Positions 9,301 to 18,300 of a stretch of DNA of 64,000 nucleotides are shown here, piece after piece. Under the pieces are notes generated by a model, which was given only the letters and a program-made list of their open reading frames with translations, ran no database searches and had not been told where the DNA came from. This stretch comes from Rahnella aquatilis CIP 78.65 = ATCC 33071. Its GTDB lineage: Bacteria > Pseudomonadota > Gammaproteobacteria > Enterobacterales > Enterobacteriaceae. The stretch spans positions 3,596,001-3,660,000 of the forward strand of contig NC_016818.1 of the NCBI RefSeq assembly GCF_000241955.1, written 5' to 3'. How positions within the stretch are numbered: position 1 is the first letter of the stretch; each line of letters opens with the position of its first letter. Position numbers and translations under genes: made by a program.

Positions 9301-9727
9301 GACGATTTTCCAGCTGACGCAACGATAATGCGCCAAGTTGCGCTTTGTTGACGTCATCTTTGGGATTATTTTTGATCTGCTCAAGGCCATCCATCGCCAC
9401 GCGTAATTTCTGCGGCGCTTCCGCGACCTGTTTTTGCAGCTGATTAACTTCCTGTTTCACCCGCTCAAGCGCATCAAGGTATTCCAGGGTGTGGATCAAA
9501 TCCTGTTGCGACAGTTTATCGACCGGCGTCAGGTTTTTTTGGCGATTTAACGCATCAAGCTGGTTCTGAACTTCATTACGGCCCGGAATATCATTACTGG
9601 CCGCATGTCCGGGGAAGGAGAAAAGAAACAATGCAACGCACATCACACACGTAAAAAAACCTGTCATCCCCTTTTTTTTCAGGAGAGAAATTACGTCAGA
9701 AGAGGCGGCCATAAACCGGATAAACAT
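6332..9727 (-). CDS. mscK: Potassium-dependent mechanosensitive channel MscK
   Basis: MscK (KefA) is a large MscS-superfamily channel that opens under membrane tension and releases ions during hypo-osmotic shock. The 1131 residues match the E. coli length of 1120. A signal peptide at the N terminus ends near GHAASND. A long periplasmic coiled-coil region follows, rich in Gln and Leu (about residues 45-480). Multiple membrane helices lie between about 490 and 930. The MscS pore and vestibule core is visible as [27 protein letters not shown] in two overlapping parts (start [13 protein letters not shown]) and [16 protein letters not shown]. The start is uncertain: neither of the first two ATGs has a good ribosome binding site. 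Its neighbour acrR is transcribed in the same direction. Confidence 0.96.
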   Translation of the reverse strand: [1131 protein letters not shown]

Positions 9728-9896
9728 ACGTCAGTGTCAACTCATACCAAATGAATAAGAGGTGATGACAATAGCAGCGTTCGCGATGAAAGGAAGGAGA
9801 AAAGCGTATCTGAATACAACATCAGAGTGTTTATTTTGTCACCAGAAAGGAGAATAAATTTGCAGGCTTATTAATACCACGGAAAGCAGTAATACA

Positions 9897-10535
9897 TTAT
9901 TTTACCCTGGCAAGAAAGGGAGACTGGCGTAACATATCGATATACGTATCCACAAACCTTCCGGCATCGCCTTCTAAATCAAAGCTTTCAGGAATAAATA
10001 ACCAGTTTTCCATTAAACCGGTAAGATAGGCACGTAAAATAATGGCGGCCTGGCGGGTATCAAGAGTGGCCGGGAGCTGCTTTTCTTCTATACAGCGTAC
10101 GAGAATACGCTCGATTTTACCGTATCCTTCCATATAGAGCGCCTTGCGGGCTTCATGAACTGATGTCATCTCCCCAACAAATTCACATTTATGGAATATA
10201 ATCTCCATCAATGCCTTACGCTGGCTATCAGTGACGGTGGCGACCAGAATGTAAATAAGGATTTCGCGCAAAATACGCAGTGGATTATTCGGAAACTTTG
10301 TCTGATACTCTACTTCGAGCACTTTTATCCGGGATTCATAAGCTTCCCAGATCGCGTTAAACAGTTCCACTTTGTTCCTGAAATGCCAATAAATTGCGCC
10401 CCGTGTCACACCGGCTGCATTTGCAATATCAGTCAGTGATGTCGACGATACTCCACGGGCAGAAAATTCACGCACAGCCGCATCCAGAATCTGTTGTCTG
10501 GTTTCCAGCGCCTGTGATTTGGTTTTTCGTGCCAT
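9897..10535 (-). CDS. acrR: TetR-family repressor of acrAB
   Basis: AcrR is a ligand-responsive repressor of the divergent acrAB operon. The start at 10535 ([15 protein letters not shown]) gives 212 residues, against 215 in E. coli; an upstream in-frame ATG at 10601 lies inside the operator region and is rejected. The N-terminal TetR helix-turn-helix is clear (about residues 12-57, with [21 protein letters not shown]). The C-terminal domain, which binds drugs in the family, is intact. A perfect AcrR palindrome lies between the two divergent genes and should also repress acrR itself. Confidence 0.96.
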   Translation of the reverse strand: MARKTKSQALETRQQILDAAVREFSARGVSSTSLTDIANAAGVTRGAIYWHFRNKVELFNAIWEAYESRIKVLEVEYQTKFPNNPLRILREILIYILVATVTDSQRKALMEIIFHKCEFVGEMTSVHEARKALYMEGYGKIERILVRCIEEKQLPATLDTRQAAIILRAYLTGLMENWLFIPESFDLEGDAGRFVDTYIDMLRQSPFLARVK

Positions 10536-10562
10536 CGGTTTATCTTTATGGGGAGTTTGATT

Positions 10563-10586
10563 TACATACATTCTTGAATGTATGTA
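10563..10586. promoter_or_regulatory. AcrR operator
   Basis: TACATACATTC and GAATGTATGTA form a perfect 11-bp inverted repeat around a central TT. It lies 27 bases upstream of the acrR start, in the acrR-acrA intergenic region. The sequence is nearly identical to the known E. coli AcrR site. Confidence 0.92.
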
Positions 10587-10676
10587 ACATAGCACGCACA
10601 TACTAAAAGCGCAGCAATGGATTTGGAATGTTGTGATCCATTGGACAATTTGAAATCGGACACTTGAGGTTTATTT

Positions 10677-11852
10677 ATGAACAAAAACAGAGGGTTAACG
10701 CCTCTGGCGGTAGTTCTGATGCTATCCGGAAGCTTAGCACTTACAGGATGTAACGATAAAGAAGCTCAACAAGGTGCGCCACAGGCTCCGCAGGTTGGCG
10801 TCGTTACCCTGAAAACTGAACCGCTTAATGTGACTACCGAACTTCCAGGTCGTACTGCTGCTTTCCGCATTGCTGAAGTACGACCACAGGTTAACGGTAT
10901 CATTCTCAAACGCAACTTCGTTGAAGGCAGCGACATCAAGGCCGGTACCTCTTTATATCAAATTGATCCTGCCACTTATCAGGCCGCGTATGACAGCGCT
11001 AAAGGCGATCTGGTAAAAGCTCAGGCGAATGCACAAATTTCCCGTCTTACCGTGACCCGTTACAAACCTCTGCTCGGCACCAGCTACATCAGTAAGCAAG
11101 ATTACGATACAGCGGTCGCGACTGCAGCGCAGGCTGATGCTGCGGTAGTCAGTGCAAAAGCTGCCGTTGAGTCTGCTCGCATCAATCTGGCTTACACCAA
11201 AGTGACCTCCCCTATCAGCGGACGTATCGGTAAATCGTCTGTGACAGAAGGTGCACTGGTGTCTAACGGCCAGACCACTGCGCTGGCAACCGTGCAACAA
11301 CTCGACCCTATTTACGTTGACGTGACACAGTCCAGCAATGATTTCCTGCGTCTGAAACAGGAACTGGCTGACGGTTCATTGAAACAGACTGACGGTAAAG
11401 CGCAGGTCAAGCTGCTGATGGATAACGGTAAAGAATATTCACAGCCGGGTACATTAGAATTCTCTGATGTGACTGTTGATGAAACTACCGGTTCCATTAC
11501 TTTACGAGCCATCTTCCCGAATCCAAACGATTCCCTGCTGCCGGGTATGTTTGTGCGCGCGCGTCTCGATGAAGGTGTTAACAACAATGCTCTGCTGGTA
11601 CCACAGCAAGGTATCACCCGTAACCCACGCGGTGATGCAACAGCGATGGTTGTCGGCGCTGACAATAAAGTTGAACTTCGTACTGTGACCACGACGCAAG
11701 CGATAGGCAATAAATGGGTCGTTACAGAAGGTCTGAAAAGTGGCGATAAAATTATCGTGACAGGTCTGCAAAAAATTAAGCCAGGCGTACAGGTTACTGC
11801 ACAGGAAGTCGATCAAAACGCAGCAGCGCCCGCTACAGCGACGAAGTCTTAA
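10677..11852 (+). CDS. acrA: Multidrug efflux periplasmic adaptor subunit AcrA
   Basis: AcrA is the lipid-anchored membrane fusion protein that joins AcrB to the TolC channel. The 391 residues start with a lipoprotein signal ending in the lipobox LTGC (Cys25). The expected lipoyl halves (around residues 60-75 and 170-205), a helical hairpin (about 100-170) and beta-barrel and membrane-proximal domains follow. The start is preceded by GAGG, and the leader (CAATTTGAAATCGGACACTT) is conserved with E. coli. AcrB begins 16 bases after the stop, so the two genes form one operon under AcrR. Confidence 0.97.
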   Translation: MNKNRGLTPLAVVLMLSGSLALTGCNDKEAQQGAPQAPQVGVVTLKTEPLNVTTELPGRTAAFRIAEVRPQVNGIILKRNFVEGSDIKAGTSLYQIDPATYQAAYDSAKGDLVKAQANAQISRLTVTRYKPLLGTSYISKQDYDTAVATAAQADAAVVSAKAAVESARINLAYTKVTSPISGRIGKSSVTEGALVSNGQTTALATVQQLDPIYVDVTQSSNDFLRLKQELADGSLKQTDGKAQVKLLMDNGKEYSQPGTLEFSDVTVDETTGSITLRAIFPNPNDSLLPGMFVRARLDEGVNNNALLVPQQGITRNPRGDATAMVVGADNKVELRTVTTTQAIGNKWVVTEGLKSGDKIIVTGLQKIKPGVQVTAQEVDQNAAAPATATKS

Positions 11853-11868
11853 TAGGAGCCGGTAATTC

Positions 11869-14800
11869 ATGGCTAAGTTTTTTATAGATCGTCCCATCTT
11901 TGCATGGGTGATCGCCATCATAATCATGTTGGCGGGGGGATTGGCAATTCTTAAATTGCCAATTGCACAGTATCCAACCGTTGCGCCACCGGCTATCCAG
12001 CTGACCGCAACCTATCCGGGCGCGGATGCGCAGACGGTACAGGATACCGTTACTCAGGTTATTGAACAGAACATGAACGGTATCGACAACATGATGTACA
12101 TGTCGTCGACGAGTGATTCGTCCGGTACTGTTCAGATTACCCTGACCTTTGCTTCCGGCACTGATGCGGATATCGCACAGGTACAGGTTCAGAACAAACT
12201 GCAGCTCGCAACCCCGTTGCTGCCGCAGGAAGTTCAGCAACAGGGTATCTCCGTTGAGAAATCGAGCAGCAGCTTCCTCATGGTTGCCGGCTTTATTTCT
12301 AACAATGGTTCAATGACCCAGGATGACATCGCCGACTACGTCGGTTCCAACATCAAAGATCCTATCAGCCGTACTGCCGGTGTGGGTGACGTTCAGCTGT
12401 TTGGTGCTCAGTACGCAATGCGTATCTGGATGGATCCGAGCAAACTGAACAACTTCCAGCTGACGCCGGTTGATGTCATTAATGCCATCAAAGTTCAGAA
12501 CAACCAGATTGCAGCCGGTCAGTTAGGCGGTACGCCACCAGTTCCGGGACAGCAGCTGAACTCTTCTATCGTGGCTCAGACGCGTCTGAAATCACCGGAT
12601 GAATTCAGTAAAATCATCCTGAAAGTGAATCAGGATGGTTCTCAGGTTCGCCTGAAAGATGTGGCAAAAGTTGAACTTGGTGGTGAAAACTACGACGTTA
12701 TTGCCCGCTTCAACGGACAACCTGCTTCGGGTCTGGGTATTAAACTGGCGACCGGTGCTAACGCCCTGGATACTGCCGCTTCCGTGAAAGCCACGCTGGC
12801 TAAACTGGAGCCATTCTTCCCGTCTGGCTTACAGGTTGTTTATCCGTACGACACAACGCCGTTCGTTAAAATCTCGATTAAAGAAGTAGGCAAAACGCTG
12901 TTTGAGGCCATCGTCCTGGTATTCCTGGTGATGTTCCTGTTCCTGCAAAACTTCCGCGCAACCCTGATCCCAACCATCGCGGTTCCGGTGGTTTTGCTGG
13001 GGACCTTTGCAATCCTGGCGGCGTTCGGCTACTCGATAAACACCCTGACGATGTTCGGGATGGTGCTCGCGATAGGCTTGCTCGTCGATGACGCCATCGT
13101 CGTGGTCGAGAACGTCGAGCGCGTCATGGTCGAAGAGGGTCTGCCGCCTAAGGAAGCCACCAAAAAATCCATGGAACAGATCCAGGGAGCTTTGGTCGGG
13201 ATCGCGATGGTGCTGTCCGCAGTATTCATCCCGATGGCCTTCTTCGGCGGTTCAACCGGTGTTATCTATCGTCAGTTCTCCATCACCATCGTTTCTGCCA
13301 TGGTGCTGTCGGTTCTGGTGGCGATGATTCTGACGCCAGCACTTTGTGCGACCATGCTGAAACCGGTCGCCAAAGGTGAGCATCACGAGAAGAAAGGTTT
13401 CTTCGGCTGGTTCAACAAGAAATTCGAGCAAAGTACGCACCACTACACCGACAGCGTCGGTAACATTCTGCGCAGTACCGGCCGTTATCTGGTGATTTAC
13501 CTGCTGATCGTGGTCGGCATGGCATTCCTGTTCATCCGCCTGCCAACCTCCTTCCTGCCGGAAGAAGACCAGGGTGTGTTCCTGACCATGGCGCAATTGC
13601 CTGCAGGTGCGACTCAGGAACGTACGCAGAAAGTGCTCGATGAAGTCAGTAACTACTATCTGACGAAAGAAAAAGCTAACGTGGAATCCGTGTTTACCGT
13701 GAACGGCTTCGGTTTCGCAGGTCGCGGGCAGAACACCGGTATCGCGTTCGTCAGTCTGAAAGACTGGTCAGAACGTAGCGGCGCTGAAAACAAAGTTCCT
13801 GCGATTGCAGGCCGTGCAATGGGCGCATTCAGCACCATTAAAGACGCACTGGTGTTCCCGTTCAACTTACCGGCTATTGTTGAGTTAGGTACGGCGACAG
13901 GCTTTGACTTCCAGCTGATTGACCAGGCTAACCTTGGGCATGACAAACTGACACAGGCACGTAACCAGTTGCTGGGCATGGTGGCTCAACATCCTGACTT
14001 GCTGACTCAGGTTCGTCCAAACGGTCTGGAAGATACGCCACAGTTCAAAATCGAAATTGATCAGGAAAAAGCAACGGCACTTGGCGTTTCAATTTCCGAC
14101 ATCAACACGACATTGGGCGCATCGGTTGGTGGTAGCTACGTCAATGACTTCATCGACCGTGGTCGTGTGAAGAAAGTGTACGTTCAGGCTGAAAATAAAT
14201 ACCGTATGTTGCCGTCAGATATTAACAATCTGTATGTCCGTGGCAGCGCGGGACAGATGGTACCGTTCTCCGCGTTCTCAAGTGCGAAATGGGAATACGG
14301 TTCACCACGTCTGGAACGCTATAACGGTTTGCCATCCATGGAAATTCTCGGTCAGCCGGCTCCGGGTAAAAGTTCGGGTGCTGCAATGGAGATGATGGAG
14401 TCTCTGGCTTCTAAACTACCAAATGGTATCGGCTATGACTGGACCGGTTTGTCTTATCAGGAACGTCTGTCTGGTAACCAGGCTCCGGCCTTGTACGCTA
14501 TCTCACTGATTGTCGTCTTCTTGTGTCTGGCCGCATTGTATGAAAGCTGGTCAATACCGTTCTCGGTTATGCTGGTGGTTCCGCTCGGTGTTGTGGGCGC
14601 ACTTCTGGCAGCCACGATGCGCGGTTTGAGCAACGACGTATACTTCCAGGTGGGCCTGCTGACAACCATCGGGTTGTCCGCGAAGAACGCCATATTGATT
14701 GTTGAGTTCGCCAAAGACCTGATGGACAAAGAAGGTAAGGGTCTTATCGAATCAACGCTTGAAGCGGTTCGTATGCGTCTGCGCCCGATCCTGATGACAT

Positions 14801-15021
14801 CCCTGGCGTTCATCCTCGGCGTTATGCCGCTGGTTATCAGCTCCGGCGCAGGGTCCGGTTCACAGAATGCTGTAGGTACCGGCGTTATGGGCGGGATGAT
14901 CACGGCGACCCTGCTGGCGATCTTCTTTGTTCCGGTCTTCTTCGTGGTGGTTCGTCGCCGCTTTGGTAAGAAGAGCGAGGATATCGAACATACGCACAAA
15001 GTAGAGCATCCGACGCTGTAA
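11869..15021 (+). CDS. acrB: Multidrug efflux RND transporter AcrB
   Basis: AcrB is the trimeric proton-driven inner membrane pump of the AcrAB-TolC system. The 1050 residues equal the family length. It starts [18 protein letters not shown]. The paired proton-relay aspartates are visible in [17 protein letters not shown] (about 407-408), and the partner lysine in [18 protein letters not shown] (about 940). Twelve membrane helices in two repeats enclose two large periplasmic loops. An AGGAG site precedes the start. A strong terminator follows, so the operon ends here. Confidence 0.98.
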   Translation: MAKFFIDRPIFAWVIAIIIMLAGGLAILKLPIAQYPTVAPPAIQLTATYPGADAQTVQDTVTQVIEQNMNGIDNMMYMSSTSDSSGTVQITLTFASGTDADIAQVQVQNKLQLATPLLPQEVQQQGISVEKSSSSFLMVAGFISNNGSMTQDDIADYVGSNIKDPISRTAGVGDVQLFGAQYAMRIWMDPSKLNNFQLTPVDVINAIKVQNNQIAAGQLGGTPPVPGQQLNSSIVAQTRLKSPDEFSKIILKVNQDGSQVRLKDVAKVELGGENYDVIARFNGQPASGLGIKLATGANALDTAASVKATLAKLEPFFPSGLQVVYPYDTTPFVKISIKEVGKTLFEAIVLVFLVMFLFLQNFRATLIPTIAVPVVLLGTFAILAAFGYSINTLTMFGMVLAIGLLVDDAIVVVENVERVMVEEGLPPKEATKKSMEQIQGALVGIAMVLSAVFIPMAFFGGSTGVIYRQFSITIVSAMVLSVLVAMILTPALCATMLKPVAKGEHHEKKGFFGWFNKKFEQSTHHYTDSVGNILRSTGRYLVIYLLIVVGMAFLFIRLPTSFLPEEDQGVFLTMAQLPAGATQERTQKVLDEVSNYYLTKEKANVESVFTVNGFGFAGRGQNTGIAFVSLKDWSERSGAENKVPAIAGRAMGAFSTIKDALVFPFNLPAIVELGTATGFDFQLIDQANLGHDKLTQARNQLLGMVAQHPDLLTQVRPNGLEDTPQFKIEIDQEKATALGVSISDINTTLGASVGGSYVNDFIDRGRVKKVYVQAENKYRMLPSDINNLYVRGSAGQMVPFSAFSSAKWEYGSPRLERYNGLPSMEILGQPAPGKSSGAAMEMMESLASKLPNGIGYDWTGLSYQERLSGNQAPALYAISLIVVFLCLAALYESWSIPFSVMLVVPLGVVGALLAATMRGLSNDVYFQVGLLTTIGLSAKNAILIVEFAKDLMDKEGKGLIESTLEAVRMRLRPILMTSLAFILGVMPLVISSGAGSGSQNAVGTGVMGGMITATLLAIFFVPVFFVVVRRRFGKKSEDIEHTHKVEHPTL

Positions 15022-15041
15022 CCGGATCTCCCACCTAAACG

Positions 15042-15068
15042 AAAGGCCGCTTATGCGGCCTTTTTTTT
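15042..15068 (+). terminator. acrAB operon terminator
   Basis: GGCCGC/GCGGCC stem with a TTAT loop followed directly by eight T residues, 20 bases after the acrB stop. Confidence 0.9.
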
Positions 15069-15078
15069 CGCCCGAGAC

Positions 15079-15107
15079 TTGAACCTGAAAACGGATGGGT
15101 GCATAAT
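15079..15107 (+). promoter_or_regulatory. Candidate sigma-70 promoter of rpmE2-rpmJ2
   Basis: TTGAAC (15079-15084) and CATAAT (15102-15107) are spaced by 17 bases. The Zur palindrome begins 4 bases downstream, over the expected start of transcription. Confidence 0.55.
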
Positions 15108-15110
15108 TAT

Positions 15111-15125
15111 TGTTATAGTATAACA
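15111..15125. promoter_or_regulatory. Zur operator of rpmE2-rpmJ2
   Basis: TGTTATAGTATAACA is a perfect 7-bp inverted repeat around one base. It matches the core of the known enterobacterial Zur box (TGTTATANTATAACA). It lies 18 bases before the rpmE2 start, so zinc-loaded Zur should block transcription. Confidence 0.88.
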
Positions 15126-15142
15126 TAACACTTAGAGGCATT

Positions 15143-15397
15143 ATGAAACCCGCTATTCATCCTGCGTACCGCACTGTGGTTTTTCACGACACCAGTGCTG
15201 ACGAATACTTCAAAGTCGGCTCCACCATCTCGACGGACCGCACCATTGAACTGGAAGGGGCAACCTACCCGTATATCACCATTGAAGTGTCTTCAGCCTC
15301 TCACCCTTACTACACCGGTAAGCAGAAAGAGTATTCCAAAGAAGGCAGCACAGCGCGATTCAATCAACGCTTCGGCAGCTTCCTCGGTAAGAAATAA
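15143..15397 (+). CDS. rpmE2: Ribosomal protein bL31, zinc-free type B paralogue
   Basis: This 84-residue bL31 replaces the zinc-binding RpmE on ribosomes when zinc is scarce (the YkgM role in E. coli). It starts [20 protein letters not shown] and lacks the CxxC pairs of the zinc-binding form. A Zur palindrome sits directly upstream. It is followed 20 bases later by rpmJ2, the matching bL36 paralogue. The pair frees zinc by displacing the zinc-containing proteins. Confidence 0.95.
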   Translation: MKPAIHPAYRTVVFHDTSADEYFKVGSTISTDRTIELEGATYPYITIEVSSASHPYYTGKQKEYSKEGSTARFNQRFGSFLGKK

Positions 15398-15417
15398 ATG
15401 ACATCAGGGAAATCGTT

Positions 15418-15558
15418 ATGCAGGTTCTGAGTTCATTACGTTCAGCGAAAAAACGTCATCCGGATTGTCGCGTAGTCCGCCGAAAAGGCAGGATCTATGT
15501 AATTTGCAAAAGTAATCCACGTTTTAAAGCCGTACAGGGCAAGAAGAAAAAACGTTAA
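15418..15558 (+). CDS. rpmJ2: Ribosomal protein bL36, type B paralogue
   Basis: This 46-residue basic protein reads [20 protein letters not shown] and ends [12 protein letters not shown]. It aligns across its length with E. coli YkgO, the zinc-independent bL36. An AGGGAAATCGTT ribosome binding site precedes ATG 15418. The zinc ribbon of normal bL36 is incomplete: only two cysteines remain. It shares the Zur-controlled promoter of rpmE2. Confidence 0.95.
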   Translation: MQVLSSLRSAKKRHPDCRVVRRKGRIYVICKSNPRFKAVQGKKKKR

Positions 15559-15589
15559 CAACGCCTCTTTCCTTCCGTACCCAAAAATA

Positions 15590-15622
15590 AAAGCCCCGTC
15601 GCTTGCCCGGCGGGGCTTTTTC
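15590..15622. terminator. Terminator between rpmJ2 and the metal ABC operon
   Basis: AAGCCCCG and CGGGGCTT form the stem, followed by TTTTTC on the plus strand. On the minus strand the stem is followed by TTTTATTTTTG, so it may serve both convergent operons. Confidence 0.85.
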
Positions 15623-15678
15623 TTATGCTAAGACATGATGTAAACCTCCCCACAGCAGCGCGGTGAAGAGGGATAATC

Positions 15679-16557
15679 TTATTTCATGCTGGCGACAATC
15701 GTCTCAACGTTATGCTTAAACGCTTTCACGTACGTTGTCGCTGGCCCTTTCGGCCCGGACAATGCTTCAGGGTATAACTCACCACCAGGCTCAGCACCGC
15801 TGGCTGCTGCGATTTGTTTAACCAAACGCGGGTCGGTCTGATTTTCGATAAAGTAAGTTTTCACTTTCTCCGCTTTAATCTGCTTAATCAGAGAGGCCAC
15901 ACCGCTGGCACTTGCTTCAGCTTCAGTAGAAAAACCCACGGGTGCCATAAAACTGACGTGATATTCCTGACCAAAATAGCCGAAAGCATCATGGCTGGTC
16001 AGCACTTTACGTTTTGACTGCGGGATACCGGTAAATTCAGTTTTTGCCCATGCATCCAGCTTTTGCAACTGTTCAATATAAGCAGCGCCACGCTGACGGA
16101 AATAATCCGCATCTTCCGGATCCACTTTAATCAGCGCATTCATTACGTTAGTGGCATAAATCACGCCATTCGCCATACTGTTCCACGCATGCGGGTCGGT
16201 GATTTGTTTACCGTCTTCTTCCATTTTGCGTGAGTTTACGCCTTGCGACGCTGTCACCAGATGACCTTTATAACCCGACGCAGTCACCAGGCGATCGATC
16301 CACCCTTCCAGCCCCAGGCCGCTGACAAAAACAACATCCGATGAATTGATGGCTTTGCTGTCTTTAGGCGAAGGTTCGAAGCTGTGCGGATCACCGTCCG
16401 GCCCGACTAACGTCGTGACTTTCACATGATCACCTCCGACTTCCTGAACGATGTCCCCAAGAATTGAAAAGCTGGCTACCGCATTGACGGTTTTAGCCAT
16501 CGCCAGCGGGCTCGACAGCAGGGCAGCTACTGCGAGTGATATAGGTAATACTTTCAT
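15679..16557 (-). CDS. Metal (probably zinc) ABC transporter, periplasmic binding protein
   Basis: This is a cluster A-I (ZnuA/TroA/AztC-like) solute-binding protein of 292 residues with a cleaved signal peptide (LSSPLAMAKT). Three likely metal ligands are histidines in GDPHSFEPSP, TDPHAWNS and TSHDAFGYFG (residues 59, 124 and 190 counted from the upstream ATG). An acidic fourth ligand may lie in ENQTDPR. The long His/Asp-rich loop of classical ZnuA is missing, so it is a paralogue and not the main ZnuA. The start at 16557 is favoured over the adjacent ATG at 16560 because AGGGG is then 5 bases away. It is the last gene of a Zur-box operon, which argues for zinc rather than manganese or iron. 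Confidence 0.88.
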   Translation of the reverse strand: MKVLPISLAVAALLSSPLAMAKTVNAVASFSILGDIVQEVGGDHVKVTTLVGPDGDPHSFEPSPKDSKAINSSDVVFVSGLGLEGWIDRLVTASGYKGHLVTASQGVNSRKMEEDGKQITDPHAWNSMANGVIYATNVMNALIKVDPEDADYFRQRGAAYIEQLQKLDAWAKTEFTGIPQSKRKVLTSHDAFGYFGQEYHVSFMAPVGFSTEAEASASGVASLIKQIKAEKVKTYFIENQTDPRLVKQIAAASGAEPGGELYPEALSGPKGPATTYVKAFKHNVETIVASMK

Positions 16558-16600
16558 CATGTCCCCTTAATTGTGATAGTGCTTATTAACGTACTGCTGC

Positions 16601-17458
16601 TTAACTTCGCGAGGCGGTTAACATCCCGCCCCGCTTTCCAAATAAAACCGAAATAAAGAAAATCACTGTCGCACTCAGCACTATCGCAGGCCCGGCGGGC
16701 AGCGAGGCGTAATAAGACCAGACGAGTCCTACTACGCTGGCAATCGCACCAATAATCATCGCGCTCAGTAAGGTATGAGGCAGATCGCGGGCCCAGAAAC
16801 GGGCACTGGCGGCAGGTAACATCATCAGCCCGACAGACATCAGGGTCCCGAGGATCTGGAAACCCGCCACCAGATTGATCACTACCAGCGCCAGGAAAAT
16901 GCCATGGATCGCTGCCAGCCATTTCCCCGCGCTGACGCGCAGGAATAGCGAATCAAATGATTCAATGACCAGTGCGCGATAAATGCATGCCAGAACCAGT
17001 AAAGAGAGGCTGGCGATAATGCCGACCATAATCATGGCGGAGGAATCGATAGCAAGAATTGAGCCGAACAGCACATGTAAAAGATCAACGCTCGAACCGC
17101 GCAGGGAAACCAGCGTGACACCAAGCGCCAGAGAGCCAAGATAGAAACCGGCGAAACTGGCATCTTCTTTTAATTGTGTACGGCGACTGACCAGCCCGGA
17201 GAGCATCGCAACAGCCAGACCTGCGATAAAACCGCCAATTCCCATAGCGACCAGCGACATCCCGGAGATCAGATAGCCAATCGCTGCGCCGGGTAATACA
17301 GCATGCGAAAGCGCATCTCCCACCAGACTCATCCGGCGTAATAACAGGAAAACGCCTAATGGCGTGGCGCTGATTGATAATGCGATGCAGGCAATCAAAG
17401 CCCGGCGCATGAAGCCGAATTCAATAAAAGGATCGGCAAGCAAATGAAAAAGCATCAT
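16601..17458 (-). CDS. Metal (probably zinc) ABC transporter, membrane permease
   Basis: This permease of the ZnuB/TroC family forms the inner membrane channel for the metal. From ATG 17458 it has 285 residues and about eight or nine hydrophobic helices. It contains the family motif LVGDALSHAVLPGAAIGYL near residue 45. The start overlaps the ATPase stop codon as ATGA; the longer open frame upstream runs back into the ATPase gene and is rejected. The tight coupling (ATPase, permease, then binding protein) indicates one transcript. The operon architecture differs from znuA / znuBC, which are divergent in E. coli. Confidence 0.9.
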   Translation of the reverse strand: MMLFHLLADPFIEFGFMRRALIACIALSISATPLGVFLLLRRMSLVGDALSHAVLPGAAIGYLISGMSLVAMGIGGFIAGLAVAMLSGLVSRRTQLKEDASFAGFYLGSLALGVTLVSLRGSSVDLLHVLFGSILAIDSSAMIMVGIIASLSLLVLACIYRALVIESFDSLFLRVSAGKWLAAIHGIFLALVVINLVAGFQILGTLMSVGLMMLPAASARFWARDLPHTLLSAMIIGAIASVVGLVWSYYASLPAGPAIVLSATVIFFISVLFGKRGGMLTASRS

Positions 17459-18183
17459 GAATTTGCGACTCCCGTCGTCAGGGAGAACGGTTCTGTCGTA
17501 ATACAGGCATGCGCCTGATGAGGAAAATGACCGAGAACATCCTGCGCACTTCCCCATAAATTCTGCTGCGCGCTGAGATAAAGCACATGGGGAAAGTGTC
17601 GGGCAACCATCGAAATATCATGCAAAACCGCGATGACGGTTTTGCCTTCCTGATGCCATTTCGCGATGACTTTTAACAACAAATCGGTGGTTTGAGTGTC
17701 GATACCCGTGAACGGTTCATCAAGCATAATAAGAGGTGCCTGTTGAACCAGTAAGCGGGCAAACAGCGTCCGTTGCAATTGTCCGCCGGAAAGCGACCCC
17801 ACGGGCAGGTGCGACATTTCCGTCATGCCCACTGTCTCCAGCGCCTTATCAACGGCTATTGCAGACTGTCGGTTTATGCCACCGAATAACCCACTTTGCG
17901 GCCAGCATCCCATCGCGACCAGATCAAATACGCTGATAGGGAAACCGCGATCCAACTCAGCCTGTTGCGGCAAGTACGCCAGCCGGGGACGTTTTCCGCC
18001 AGTGAAGGTAATATTGCCCGTCACAGCCTGCTGCAAACCGGCCAGTGTTTTAAGAAAGGTGGATTTGCCGGCACCATTGGCGCCGATGATAGCCGTCAGG
18101 GAGCCCGACCTGAATTGTCCGTTTAGCGGCATGGCCACCGCCTGACGGTCATACCCCACTTCGACATTATTAACAAAAATCAT
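17455..18183 (-). CDS. Metal (probably zinc) ABC transporter, ATP-binding protein
   Basis: This is the cytosolic ATPase that powers metal uptake. From ATG 18183 it has 242 residues. Walker A is GANGAGKST, the ABC signature LSGGQLQR, Walker B LIMLDEPF, and a downstream VLHDISMV switch histidine. The start is set by an ATGA overlap with the stop of a 35-residue membrane microprotein upstream; a longer frame to 18216 has no ribosome binding site of its own. Its stop in turn overlaps the permease start, so translation is coupled down the operon. Confidence 0.92.
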   Translation of the reverse strand: MIFVNNVEVGYDRQAVAMPLNGQFRSGSLTAIIGANGAGKSTFLKTLAGLQQAVTGNITFTGGKRPRLAYLPQQAELDRGFPISVFDLVAMGCWPQSGLFGGINRQSAIAVDKALETVGMTEMSHLPVGSLSGGQLQRTLFARLLVQQAPLIMLDEPFTGIDTQTTDLLLKVIAKWHQEGKTVIAVLHDISMVARHFPHVLYLSAQQNLWGSAQDVLGHFPHQAHACITTEPFSLTTGVANS

Positions 18184-18287
18184 GGTAGTGAAATTGCCCA
18201 GTAAATAGCAGCCCATAAAACAGCGAGCACAGCCAGCACAGCAACGCAGCGTGCCAGCGAAGAAAGTGTAAAGAGTGTTTTTGTCAT
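18180..18287 (-). CDS. 35-residue single-pass membrane microprotein leading the zinc ABC operon
   Basis: This short gene is too small for ordinary gene calling. It reads MTKTLFTLSSLARCVAVLAV and ends WAISLP, with about 22 continuous hydrophobic residues (roughly 11-33) and a positive N terminus. A very strong ribosome binding site (GGAGGGGG) precedes ATG 18287. Its TGA overlaps the ATPase ATG as ATGA. A Zur palindrome lies 14 bases before the start, so it is the first gene of the zinc operon. Function is unknown. It could be a small transporter subunit in the manner of KdpF or CydX, or a leader whose translation couples that of the ATPase. No homologue is recognised. Confidence 0.72.
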   Translation of the reverse strand: MTKTLFTLSSLARCVAVLAVLAVLWAAIYWAISLP

Positions 18288-18300
18288 GCCCCCTCCAAAT